Both the position numbers and the translations under genes were made by a program. The notes under the pieces were generated by a model, which was given only the letters and a program-made list of their open reading frames with translations, was not told where the DNA came from and searched no databases. A stretch of DNA of 64,000 bases from an uncultured Clostridia bacterium (lineage in GTDB: Bacteria > Bacillota > Clostridia > Lachnospirales > Anaerotignaceae). Below are positions 54,728-63,498 of the stretch, in pieces (position 1 is the stretch's first letter; each line of letters opens with the position of its first letter). The stretch covers positions 62,001 to 126,000 of the forward strand of contig CAJUNT010000002.1 of the NCBI GenBank assembly GCA_910587735.1. The letters are read 5' to 3'.

Positions 54728-55062
54728 ATGCAAAAAAATAATTTTATAATAAATTTTTAGACAAAAATTTTAAAAAATCAACATATTAGCGTGACAAAAG
54801 GCAGTAATTTACAGATATTTATATATAGGGGATATTTTATTAAACATTATGAGAATTTGCTATCATTTTATCCCACTTCCCCACTTCTTTACCTCCAGAA
54901 AGAAGTCAGAAAAAAATCATACAAATCACATTTTTGCTTGTGAATGTAAGTCTATATTATGACTTATGGGGTAGTGGGGTGATGAATGTATTAAAAATCA
55001 GATATAAACATAATAATGTGTTTATATAAATTACATTTGTTTTATAGAAAGGAGTTTTTATT
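54728..55062 (+). other. Structured leader region before the tube-like gene
   Basis: About 335 bases with no gene. CCCACTTCCCCA (54872-54883) can pair with TGGGGTAGTGGG (54967-54978), 11 of 12 positions, closing an ~83-base loop that holds smaller possible stems such as AAGTC/GACTT. G+C-rich tracts are unusual against this AT-rich background. Possible cis-acting RNA. No known riboswitch class was recognised. Confidence 0.4.
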
Positions 55063-55488
55063 ATGGGTATCAGATTAACTATTGAAGGTGCAGAAACAAT
55101 TTCATTAGATGAACACAGTATTAAAAGTTGTAAATTTCTCACAGATACACCAGATGATTCTGATGCAAGGTCAACAGATGTAGTAAATACATTGGAATTG
55201 ACAGGCAAAATATTAACAGCAGTAGACGGCGATGCAGCAGATGATACAATGAAAATTGCAAAATGGTCTGTTGTAAAAGCAGAAAGCTCTGACAGTTATA
55301 GAAAAGCAACTGTTGAAATTGTTTCAGCAAATCAGATTGTCAGAAAAATACATTTTCCAAATGCATTTGTTGTTGACTATCAAGAACGCTATGGCGATAC
55401 AGAAGGTATTGGCGAATTTACACTGATAATCAGACAGAAAAAAGACAAATTTGAATTGACAACAATTGATGGTGGCTATTCTTTCTAA
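55063..55488 (+). CDS. Hcp/tail-tube-like small protein (tentative)
   Basis: 141-residue protein, mostly beta by pattern, no signal peptide or membrane segment. It begins MGIRLTIEGAETISLDEHSI, has a DDSDARSTDVVNTLELTGKI block, then KIAKWSVVKAE, RKATVEIVSA, IHFPNAFVVDYQERYGDTEG and FTLIIRQKKD. The order (basal strand, 'W' helix, F-x-x-A-x-V-V-D/E-Y strand, closing beta hairpin) resembles Hcp/TssD and phage-like tail-tube monomers. No sheath, baseplate or other injection-system gene is in the window. The ATG follows AGAAAGGAG, and strong hairpins follow, so it is likely a well-expressed monocistronic gene. Remote similarity only. Confidence 0.55.
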   Translation: MGIRLTIEGAETISLDEHSIKSCKFLTDTPDDSDARSTDVVNTLELTGKILTAVDGDAADDTMKIAKWSVVKAESSDSYRKATVEIVSANQIVRKIHFPNAFVVDYQERYGDTEGIGEFTLIIRQKKDKFELTTIDGGYSF

Positions 55489-55513
55489 TAAAAAATTTTT
55501 ATTAGAAAAATAT

Positions 55514-55546
55514 CCCTTCAGACTATGGCAACAATAGTCTGAAGGG
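55514..55546 (-). terminator. Strong hairpin downstream of tube-like and carB genes
   Basis: CCCTTCAGACTAT (55514-55526) pairs with ATAGTCTGAAGGG (55534-55546), loop GGCAACA. A T-rich run follows only on the minus strand, so it may end minus-strand transcripts. Confidence 0.5.
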
Positions 55547-55558
55547 AAAAAAGGGAGG

Positions 55559-55624
55559 TATGCGGAAAATACTTTTATATTGCGAGGGCTGAGTGCAATG
55601 TTATTTTCCGCATACATTTTTATT
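55559..55624 (+). terminator. Double-stem hairpin after the tube-like gene
   Basis: TATGCGGAAAATA (55559-55571) pairs with TATTTTCCGCATA (55602-55614), with an inner ATTGC/GCAAT stem, and is followed by CATTTTTATTTT on the plus strand. Confidence 0.6.
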
Positions 55625-55700
55625 TTACAAGAAATATAATGTAATGTAAAGATATCTGTTGCAATAATAAATAAAAATATCAATAAAGAAATATAATATC

Positions 55701-55738
55701 ATTCCCCCTACAAAAAATATATTTTTTGTAGGGGGAAT
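55701..55738. terminator. 38-base perfect palindrome after carB-dapF
   Basis: Arms of 19 bases (ATTCCCCCTACAAAAAATA and its exact complement) meet with no spacer, centred at 55719/55720. Probably the end of the carAB-dapF transcript. Confidence 0.6.
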
Positions 55739-55746
55739 ATTAATAT

Positions 55747-58700
55747 TTAGATTTCAACAATACCTTCATATACTTTTTCTGCTTTTCCAGAAAGATAAAC
55801 AGCATCATCAGTATATTTAATAAGCAAATCGCCACCTTTTAATTTTACTGTAATTTGTTTATCTCTACTGCAATAACCGTTTAATACTGCGGCAACTGCG
55901 GCAGCACAAGCACCTGTACCACACGCCCATGTTTCACCACTTCCTCTTTCCCATACTCTCATTTTTAATGTAGTAGAGTTAATAATTTGTATAAATTCAA
56001 TATTCACTCTTTCAGGGAAAAGTGGGCTGTATTCAAATGCTGGTCCTATTTTTTCAATATCTAAATTGTCTAAATTATTCCAGAATACAACAGCATGAGG
56101 ATTACCCATAGAAATACAAGTAATACTATATTCTTTTTCATCTATTTTTACAGGATAATTTAATACATTTTTAAATTCCAAACCTCTTATTTTAACAGGA
56201 ATTTGCTCTGGCTCTAATATTGCTTTACCCATATTTACTGTTGCAAAATCTACAACGCCATTTTGTACGAACAATTTTAATTGTTTGATACCAGAAGGTG
56301 TTTCCACTGTCATATCTGTTTTAGGTACATAACCATTTTCATAAACATATTTTCCAATACAACGAACAGCATTTCCGCACATTCTGCCCTCACTACCATC
56401 TAAGTTATACATTCTCATTTTAATATCAGCAACGTCTGATTTTTCCATCAATACAACACCATCGCCACCTATGCCAAAATGTCTATGAGAAAGTGAAACA
56501 GCAAGTGATTCAGGGCTTGTAATTTCGTGTCCATCTAAACAGTTAAAATAAATGTAGTCGTTACCACAAGCAGACATTTTTGTAAAAGGAAGTTTCATGC
56601 GTTTTTCTCTCATATTGTTAATATCAATGAGTTCTGTGCTATATTCAGAAAAACGACTGATTAAACTGTCTGCTAATGCATTTGCAGTATCCAAAGAAGT
56701 TAAGCAAGGTATAGAATGTTCTACTGCAAGACGACGAATTTTTACACTGTCTAAACTTGGCAGACGTCCCTTTGAAGAAGTGGATATAATATAATTGATT
56801 TTTCCACTTTCCAAAAGTGCTTTTGAATTATCTTTTGATTCATGTATTTTATTTACTACTTTTACATTAATGCCAGCTTGTAGCAATACGTTTGCTGTAC
56901 CTTTTGTGGCATAAATTTCAAAACCAAGTGAAGCATATTTTTTAGTAATATCAACAATTTCTGCTTTATCTGCATCACGTACTGTTACAAATAAAGCACC
57001 TTGTTTTTTCATTTTGTATCCTGCGGCAATTAAACCTTTATAAAGTGCCTCGCTAAGTGTTTTGCCTATACCCAATACTTCGCCCGTAGATTTCATTTCA
57101 GGTCCTAATTGTACATCAACATCAATGAGTTTTTCAAATGAGAATACAGGTACTTTTACAGCAACATAAGGAGGTGTTTTATAAAGTCCTGTGCCATAAC
57201 CCATATCTTTTAATTTTTCACCAAGCATTGCTCTTGTAGCAAGGTCAACCATAGGCACACCAGTTACTTTACTGATATATGGTATTGTTCTGGAAGAACG
57301 AGGATTTACTTCTATTACATAAATTTGATTTTCATAAATGACATATTGAATATTGACCAGTCCCTTTGTTTTTAATGAAACGGCAAGGTTTTTAGTATAT
57401 TCAATCAATTTTTGAGTTAACTCACCGCTGACATTCCAAGCAGGGTATACTGCAATAGAGTCACCAGAATGAATACCAGCACGTTCTATATGTTCCATAA
57501 TACCAGGTATGAGTATTTCTTCTCCATCGCAAATAGCATCTACTTCAATTTCAACGCCCATAAGATATTTATCAATCAATATAGGATTTTCAATATTATG
57601 AGAAAGTATAATTTGCATATATTCTCTAATATCTTCATCACTATGAGCGATAATCATATTTTGACCACCTAAAACATAGGAAGGACGCATTAAAACAGGA
57701 TAGCCTAAATTATTTGCAACTTTCAAAGCGTCTTCTGTTCTCATGACAGTATAGCCAGCAGGGCGTTCAATATGGAGTGATTCTAAAAGTTCATCAAAAC
57801 GCTCTCTATCTTCTGCAGCATCAATACTATCAGCAGGAGTACCCAATATTTTAACTCCATTTGCCTCTAAAAATTTTGTTAATTTAATAGCAGTTTGTCC
57901 GCCAAATGCTACCACAACACCATAAGGCTTTTCTGTTTTAATGATATTCATAACATCTTCTGGTGTTAGTGCATCAAAATATAATCTGTCTGCTGTGTCA
58001 AAGTCTGTTGAAACCGTTTCAGGGTTGTTGTTGGCAATGACTACTTCATAACCAGCCTCTTTTAATGCCCAAACACAATGTACAGAAGCATAATCAAATT
58101 CAATACCTTGTCCAATACGTATTGGTCCAGAACCAAATACAATAACAGTTGGCTTACCAGAACCGTATGTCTGAATGTGTTCTAGTGCTTCGTTTTCTGT
58201 GTCATATGTGGAATAAAAATAAGGTGTTTCTGCTTTAAATTCTGCTGCGCAAGTATCTACCATTTTGAATACTGCGGAAACAGGATTTTGTATTTTTTGA
58301 TTTGAAAATCTTTCTATTACTTTGTCAGGATAACCTAATTTTTTTCCTTTTAAATATAAAGCATCATCAAGTGTTTTTTCGGATAATTCTCTTTCATAAT
58401 TTATTAAATTAAGCAGTTTATATAAAAACCATTTATCAATTTTAGTAATATCGTTGATTTTGTTAACTGAAATACCTCTTTTTAATGCCTCGAATACTAC
58501 AAACAGTCTTTCGTCATCACAAATGTGTACTTTTTGTAATATTTGTTCTTTGGAAAGTGTTTCTAATTTAGGCAAATTCAAACTATCAAGAGAAATTTCC
58601 GCTCCTCTTACTGCTTTCATAATTGCCATTTCAAAACTAGGCGCAATCGCCATAACTTCTCCTGTTGCCTTCATCTGTGTACCTAATACACGCTTAGCAT

Positions 58701-59799
58701 ATACAAATTTATCAAATGGCCATTTTGGTAGTTTTACAACAACATAGTCTATTGTAGGCTCAAAACAAGCATATGTGCTGCCTGTTACAGCATTTTTAAT
58801 TTCATCTAATGTGTAGCCTATGGCAATTTTAGCTGCAACTTTTGCAATAGGATAACCTGTTGCCTTGGAGGCAAGTGCAGAAGAACGAGAAACACGAGGA
58901 TTTACTTCTATTACTGCATATTCAAAACTATCTGGATTTAAAGCAAATTGGCAATTACAGCCACCTTCTACACCAAGTGCAGAAATAATATTTAATGAGG
59001 CAGAGCGAAGCATTTGATATTCTTTATCTGCTAATGTAACAGCAGGAGCAATTACAATAGAATCACCTGTATGCACACCAACAGGGTCAAAATTTTCCAT
59101 ACTACATATTGTAATTACATTTCCTTTGCTATCACGCATTACTTCAAATTCAATTTCTTTCCAGCCAGAAATACATTTTTCAACTAATATTTGTGATATA
59201 GGAGAAAGACGCAAACCATTTGAAGCAATTTCAATCAGTTCTTCTTCATTATTACATATACCACCGCCAGTACCGCCTAATGTAAAAGCAGGACGAATGA
59301 TAACAGGATAGCCTATTGTTTCTACAAAATTGATAGCATCTTCTACTGTATTTACGACTTCAGAAGGTATAACAGGTTCTCCTATTTCAAGCATAGTATC
59401 TTTAAACATTTGTCTGTCTTCTGCTTTATCTATTGTAACAGGGTTTGCACCTAATAATTTTACATTATGTTGCTGTAAAAACCCTTCTTTTGCTAACTGC
59501 ATAGAAAGTGTTAAGCCAGTTTGTCCCCCTAATGTAGAAAGTACGCTATCTGGTTTTTCTTTTTCTATAATCCTTTTTAATGTATCAATGGTAAGAGGTT
59601 CGATATAAATACGGTCTGCCATAGCTTTATCTGTCATAATAGTAGCAGGATTACTGTTTACAAGAACAACTTCCAAACCTTCTTCACGCAATGTACGACA
59701 CGCTTGTGTACCAGCATAATCAAATTCTGCTGCTTGACCTATTACAATAGGACCAGAACCAATTACTAAAACCTTTTTAATATCTTGTCTTAATGGCAT
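55747..59799 (-). CDS. carB-dapF: Carbamoyl-phosphate synthase large subunit fused to diaminopimelate epimerase
   Basis: 1350-residue single frame. Residues 1 to about 1060 are CarB: two ATP-grasp halves (GSGPIVIGQAAEFDYAG near 15; GSGPIRIGQGIEFDYAS near 555; FTLGGTGGG; PSYVLGGQNM) and the MGS-like allosteric domain (VRDADKAEIVDI onward). It makes carbamoyl phosphate from CarA-derived ammonia, bicarbonate and two ATP. Residues 1068-1350 are a complete DapF: FTKMSACGNDYIYFN, catalytic Cys1141 (RMCGNAVRC) and Cys1293 (WACGTGACA), with the GNPH motif. DapF converts LL- to meso-diaminopimelate for peptidoglycan and lysine. No stop separates them; the junction reads DINNMREKRMKLPFTKM. An in-frame ATG at 56596-56598 could start a free DapF, but its ribosome binding site is weak. 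It overlaps carA by ten bases. Confidence 0.93.
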   Translation of the reverse strand: MPLRQDIKKVLVIGSGPIVIGQAAEFDYAGTQACRTLREEGLEVVLVNSNPATIMTDKAMADRIYIEPLTIDTLKRIIEKEKPDSVLSTLGGQTGLTLSMQLAKEGFLQQHNVKLLGANPVTIDKAEDRQMFKDTMLEIGEPVIPSEVVNTVEDAINFVETIGYPVIIRPAFTLGGTGGGICNNEEELIEIASNGLRLSPISQILVEKCISGWKEIEFEVMRDSKGNVITICSMENFDPVGVHTGDSIVIAPAVTLADKEYQMLRSASLNIISALGVEGGCNCQFALNPDSFEYAVIEVNPRVSRSSALASKATGYPIAKVAAKIAIGYTLDEIKNAVTGSTYACFEPTIDYVVVKLPKWPFDKFVYAKRVLGTQMKATGEVMAIAPSFEMAIMKAVRGAEISLDSLNLPKLETLSKEQILQKVHICDDERLFVVFEALKRGISVNKINDITKIDKWFLYKLLNLINYERELSEKTLDDALYLKGKKLGYPDKVIERFSNQKIQNPVSAVFKMVDTCAAEFKAETPYFYSTYDTENEALEHIQTYGSGKPTVIVFGSGPIRIGQGIEFDYASVHCVWALKEAGYEVVIANNNPETVSTDFDTADRLYFDALTPEDVMNIIKTEKPYGVVVAFGGQTAIKLTKFLEANGVKILGTPADSIDAAEDRERFDELLESLHIERPAGYTVMRTEDALKVANNLGYPVLMRPSYVLGGQNMIIAHSDEDIREYMQIILSHNIENPILIDKYLMGVEIEVDAICDGEEILIPGIMEHIERAGIHSGDSIAVYPAWNVSGELTQKLIEYTKNLAVSLKTKGLVNIQYVIYENQIYVIEVNPRSSRTIPYISKVTGVPMVDLATRAMLGEKLKDMGYGTGLYKTPPYVAVKVPVFSFEKLIDVDVQLGPEMKSTGEVLGIGKTLSEALYKGLIAAGYKMKKQGALFVTVRDADKAEIVDITKKYASLGFEIYATKGTANVLLQAGINVKVVNKIHESKDNSKALLESGKINYIISTSSKGRLPSLDSVKIRRLAVEHSIPCLTSLDTANALADSLISRFSEYSTELIDINNMREKRMKLPFTKMSACGNDYIYFNCLDGHEITSPESLAVSLSHRHFGIGGDGVVLMEKSDVADIKMRMYNLDGSEGRMCGNAVRCIGKYVYENGYVPKTDMTVETPSGIKQLKLFVQNGVVDFATVNMGKAILEPEQIPVKIRGLEFKNVLNYPVKIDEKEYSITCISMGNPHAVVFWNNLDNLDIEKIGPAFEYSPLFPERVNIEFIQIINSTTLKMRVWERGSGETWACGTGACAAAVAAVLNGYCSRDKQITVKLKGGDLLIKYTDDAVYLSGKAEKVYEGIVEI

Positions 59800-60878
59800 G
59801 ATTTGTTACCTCCCATCAATGTTATAAAACGGTCAAATAAAAACATTGTATCTCTTGGACCACCATTTGCTTCAGGGTGAAACTGCACTGTAAAAACAGG
59901 TATTTCCTGATAATCAATTCCTTCACAAGTGCCATCGTTAGCATTTTCAAAGCGTACACTACATCCTGAAGGAAGTGTAGTACTATCTACTGCATAACCA
60001 TGATTTTGACTAGTAATATAAACATTACCTGTTACCAAATCTTTTACAGGCTGATTGGCACCTCTATGACCATATTTTAATTTGATTGTTTTTGCACCGT
60101 TTGCTAAAGCAACAAGCTGATGTCCTAAACAAATGCCAAATATAGGTATTTTGGTTTGAAGTAATTTTTTAATTTCTTCAATAATTTCTACGTTGTCCGC
60201 AGGGTCACCTGCACCATTTGAAAGCATAATACCATCTGGTTGCATTTCCATAATTTGCTCATATGTGGTATAGGCTGGTACAGTAATTACTTCACAACCT
60301 CTTTTTTCTAATTCTTTGTGGATATGTTTTTTTGCTCCGAAATCCATTAAAACAACTTTGTTTTTTGGAAATTCTGGTTTTGATATGGATATTTCATGAC
60401 AAGTGGTGTTTTTGACTGCGTCCGTTACACGATAGTTTTTTAATTCTGAAACGATACTATCTAAATTTTCAATAGTATTGACAATACGTGCATTCATGAC
60501 ACCGTATTCCCTTATTATTCTGGTTAATTGTCTTGTATCTATGTTGCAAAGACCAATTACATTATGTTCCTTTAAAAAAGTGTCAAGATTCCCTTCTGAA
60601 CGAAAATTTGAGGGTTCCTGACACCATTCTCTAACAATATATGCTTTTACATGAGTGTTTTCACTTTCAAAATCAGCAGGAATTACACCATAATTACCAA
60701 TTAAAGGAAATGTCTGCACAACAATTTGTCCATAATAACTAGGGTCTGTTAATGTTTCAAGATAGCCTGTCATAGCAGTAGCAAAAACAATTTCTCCTGT
60801 TATTTCACCTTCTGCACCGAAAGCATTTCCTTCAAAAAACTGCCCATTTTCTAATACAAGATATACTTTTTTTTCCAT
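59790..60878 (-). CDS. carA: Carbamoyl-phosphate synthase small subunit (glutamine amidotransferase)
   Basis: 362 residues. The N-terminal CarA domain (about 1-150; LENGQFFEGNAFGAEGEITGE, MTGYLETLTDPSYYGQ, GLCNIDTRQLTR) contacts CarB. The C-terminal class I glutaminase (about 175-355) has the nucleophile in FGICLGHQLVALA and the His/Glu pair in VQFHPEANGGP. It supplies ammonia through a tunnel to CarB. The second ATG (60878) is preferred because GGAGG abuts the first ATG (60884) too closely. Overlap with carB-dapF implies translational coupling. Confidence 0.96.
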   Translation of the reverse strand: MEKKVYLVLENGQFFEGNAFGAEGEITGEIVFATAMTGYLETLTDPSYYGQIVVQTFPLIGNYGVIPADFESENTHVKAYIVREWCQEPSNFRSEGNLDTFLKEHNVIGLCNIDTRQLTRIIREYGVMNARIVNTIENLDSIVSELKNYRVTDAVKNTTCHEISISKPEFPKNKVVLMDFGAKKHIHKELEKRGCEVITVPAYTTYEQIMEMQPDGIMLSNGAGDPADNVEIIEEIKKLLQTKIPIFGICLGHQLVALANGAKTIKLKYGHRGANQPVKDLVTGNVYITSQNHGYAVDSTTLPSGCSVRFENANDGTCEGIDYQEIPVFTVQFHPEANGGPRDTMFLFDRFITLMGGNKSCH

Positions 60879-60965
60879 TTTCATTCCTCCGTCATTACGC
60901 TAGGGTTTTCAAATATATCATTTTAGAGCAACATAATAAAACTGCGTTTATACACAATTTTTTAC

Positions 60966-60994
60966 ATTTTATAGCATAAAAATAGCTTTGTCCA
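60966..60994 (-). promoter_or_regulatory. Promoter of carA-carB-dapF
   Basis: On the minus strand TGGACA (60989-60994), 17-base spacer, TAAAAT (60966-60971). It lies about 88 bases upstream of the carA start. No PyrR-type attenuator was recognised in the leader. Confidence 0.5.
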
Positions 60995-61199
60995 GTATAA
61001 AATAAAAGCAGTAAAAACTTTATTTTATTTCGTATAAAAAGTTGTTGTATAATATAAACAATAAAAAAACAATATTGAAATAATACTTATTCTATTCCAT
61101 GTAATATTTTAATAAATAAATTCATAAAAAATATACAATTCATACAAAAAATAAAACAATTACACAATATATTTTTTATTTAACATTTGTAATGTTCAT

Positions 61200-61390
61200 A
61201 AAAATAGGGGAGAGATTCTCCCCTCAGCTTATTAAAAAACCTTGAGAGCAACGCTCTCAAACTCTCATTTCTTTCTTGAAGGAAAGAAACAAAGAACTTT
61301 AAACGAAAACTACGTTTCCTTAAAAACATCGTTTTTCTAATTACAAACAGAGTTTTATTGATAAACTGAAGAAAGCTATTTTCCCCTAAT
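61200..61390 (-). repeat. Dispersed intergenic repeat, copy C (inverted)
   Basis: Read on the minus strand it matches copy B: CTGTTTGTAATTAGAAAAACG aligns with CTGTTTGTTATTAGGAAAACG in B. Central hairpin TTGAGAGC (61242-61249) / GCTCTCAA (61253-61260). A second hairpin GGGGAGA / TCTCCCC lies at 61207-61223. It sits between purA and carA. Confidence 0.65.
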
Positions 61391-61394
61391 ATTA

Positions 61395-62669
61395 TTAATA
61401 CATTACAATATATTCTTCTCTTGCTGCGCCGACAGAAACATATTTAATACGACATTCTGACAATTCTTCTATATATTTAATATATTTTAATGCAGCATCT
61501 GGTAAATCTTCTGGTTTTCTGCATTTTGAAATATCACATTTCCAGCCATCAACATATTCTATAACAGGTTTTGCAAGTGATAATTCTGCTGAAAAAGGAA
61601 ATTCTTTTGTTTCTTTTCCATTTACAGTATAAGCAGTGCAAACAGGTATTTTATCTAAATAAGAAAGTACATCTAATTTTGTCAATGCTACTTCATCACA
61701 GCCTTGTACTCTTACACCATAACGAGAAGCAACAGCATCAAATGCGCCTACACGTCTTGGACGACCTGTTGCTGCACCATATTCTCCACCAGCAGCACGT
61801 AATGCTTCTCCTTCTTCTCCAAACATTTCTACTGTAAAAGGACCTTCTCCTACACAAGAAGAATATGCTTTCATAATACCAATTACATTTGTAAGTTTTA
61901 AATTAGGCACACCTGCACCAATAGGAGCATATGCGGCGATTGTGGAAGATGATGATGTATAAGGATAAATACCAAAATCGATATCCCTTAAAGCGCCAAG
62001 TTGTGCTTCAAACATTACTTTTTTACCTTGTTTTACAGCTTGATTTAAGTATATACTTGTATCACAAATATAGTCTTTAAATTCCTGTGCATATTTATCT
62101 AACCAATCAAGCATATCTTGATAGCTTACTTCTTCTGCACCATATACATTTTGTATAGTTAAGTTTTTCCAAGACAATATATTTTTTAATGATGCTCTAT
62201 ATTGTTCTGGGTAAAGCAAATCTCCCATACGAATACATTTTTTCATATATTTGTCGCCATATACTGGAGAAATACCACGTCTTGTAGAACCGAATTTTGC
62301 ATCCCCAAGGCGTTCTTCTTCTAATATGTCAAGCTGTTTATGATAAGGCATACAAATAATTGCTCTATCACTAATTTTTAAATTTTTAGGTGTAATTTTA
62401 ACACCTGCATCTGTCAATTTTTTCTTTTCATTGCTTAAATGTTCTAAATCAATTACCATACCAGTACCCATAATATTGACAACATTTTCACGAAGTATAC
62501 CAGAAGGTAAAAGATTTAATATAAATTTGCCTTTGTCGTTAATTACAGTATGTCCTGCATTGTTTCCTCCTTGATAGCGGGAAACAATATCATAATTTTC
62601 AGAAAGAAGGTCAACCATTCTACCTTTTCCTTCATCTCCCCAGTTAATACCTACTATTGATGTTAACAT
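61395..62669 (-). CDS. purA: Adenylosuccinate synthase
   Basis: 424-residue GTP-dependent ligase joining IMP and aspartate, the first committed step to AMP. IVGINWGDEGKGRMVDLL carries the P-loop-like GDEGKG and catalytic Asp. RYQGGNNAGHTV follows with the catalytic His. GSTRRGISPVYGDKY near 135, FEAQLGALRDIDFGIYPYTSSS near 230 and TGRPRRVGAFD near 300 are family blocks, and TKLDVLSYLDKIPVC near 328 is the guanine-binding part. The start was placed at the ATG complement of 62667-62669 after AAAGGATG, giving the usual N-terminus; the upstream extension has no similarity. Confidence 0.97.
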   Translation of the reverse strand: MLTSIVGINWGDEGKGRMVDLLSENYDIVSRYQGGNNAGHTVINDKGKFILNLLPSGILRENVVNIMGTGMVIDLEHLSNEKKKLTDAGVKITPKNLKISDRAIICMPYHKQLDILEEERLGDAKFGSTRRGISPVYGDKYMKKCIRMGDLLYPEQYRASLKNILSWKNLTIQNVYGAEEVSYQDMLDWLDKYAQEFKDYICDTSIYLNQAVKQGKKVMFEAQLGALRDIDFGIYPYTSSSSTIAAYAPIGAGVPNLKLTNVIGIMKAYSSCVGEGPFTVEMFGEEGEALRAAGGEYGAATGRPRRVGAFDAVASRYGVRVQGCDEVALTKLDVLSYLDKIPVCTAYTVNGKETKEFPFSAELSLAKPVIEYVDGWKCDISKCRKPEDLPDAALKYIKYIEELSECRIKYVSVGAAREEYIVMY

Positions 62670-62713
62670 AACTAAAACACATCCTTTCCAATGTGATAAA
62701 CTGCAACGTATCA

Positions 62714-62743
62714 ATTATAGTATAGTTGTGGGTATAAAATCAA
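62714..62743 (-). promoter_or_regulatory. Promoter of purA
   Basis: On the minus strand TTGATT (62738-62743), 18-base spacer, TATAAT (62714-62719), about 45 bases upstream of the start codon. Confidence 0.6.
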
Positions 62744-62830
62744 GTTTTTCTGTTATTTTTTTCCGTATAGAATATTGGTTTTGATGATTTTATATCTAAT
62801 AGTAAAAATTGTAATGGTTTTTGAAACAAA

Positions 62831-63466
62831 TTAAAGTAATTCTTTATAAGAAGTAATATATTTATCAGATATATTTTGTATTTCTATTGTATCATTAGGG
62901 TGTGTATCTTCAGCTATGGCAACAACATAAAAACCGCCTTTTTTTGCTGTACGTATGGCATAAAGAGCATCTTCAAATATTACAGTATTTTTTTGATTTC
63001 CCCCCAAACGCTCCATTGTTCTGAAAAATACTTGTGTATCATTTTTTGTCAATCCCATTTCTGTGCAGGTTGCAATGAAATCAAAATAATGCAGTATGTC
63101 AAGACGTTTCATTGCCGTAAGTGTGTAGTCTGGTTCAGAAGCGGTTAATATACACATTTTTGTACCACATTGTTTTTGCTTTTCTAAATATTGTTTTGCA
63201 AAGGGTTTTAATGGTACATGATTAGCATATTCTTCTGCTACAACAGCAATAATTTCTGCTACAATATCATTTTCTGTTTTAGGAATTTCAAACAGTTTTT
63301 TAAAATAGTGTGCTGTTTCAAATAATGTTTGTTTTTTGATTTTATCTTCAAAATCCTTAGGAGGCATAAAACCATATTGCTGTATATAATTTTTACCTAC
63401 ATTTTTCCATATAGGCATAGAATCAATGAGCGTACCATCTAAATCAAATATCATATATTTTTGCAT
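62831..63466 (-). CDS. HAD-family hydrolase (beta-phosphoglucomutase/GS-like subfamily I)
   Basis: 211 residues. Motif I FDLDGTLIDSMPIW (nucleophile Asp8), a helical cap about residues 18-85, motif II ILTASEPDYTL near 106, Lys in MGLTKND near 140 and motif IV VIFEDALYAIRTAKKGG near 163. This matches sugar-phosphatase or phosphoglucomutase-like HAD-IA proteins. The substrate cannot be read. Its start lies 32 bases after the end of the degV gene, so it is likely in the same transcript. The ATG has GGGGAAAG upstream. Confidence 0.9.
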   Translation of the reverse strand: MQKYMIFDLDGTLIDSMPIWKNVGKNYIQQYGFMPPKDFEDKIKKQTLFETAHYFKKLFEIPKTENDIVAEIIAVVAEEYANHVPLKPFAKQYLEKQKQCGTKMCILTASEPDYTLTAMKRLDILHYFDFIATCTEMGLTKNDTQVFFRTMERLGGNQKNTVIFEDALYAIRTAKKGGFYVVAIAEDTHPNDTIEIQNISDKYITSYKELL

Positions 63467-63498
63467 ATTTCTTTCCCCTTAATCATGTGAACAAAATA

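Noticed and set aside
56596..56598. Independent dapF start giving two separate genes
   Set aside because: No stop codon separates the parts and the ribosome binding site before this ATG is weak; kept as a possible secondary start only.
60885..61199. PyrR-type attenuator before carA
   Set aside because: No anti-antiterminator sequence or terminator hairpin with T tract was found between the promoter and carA.
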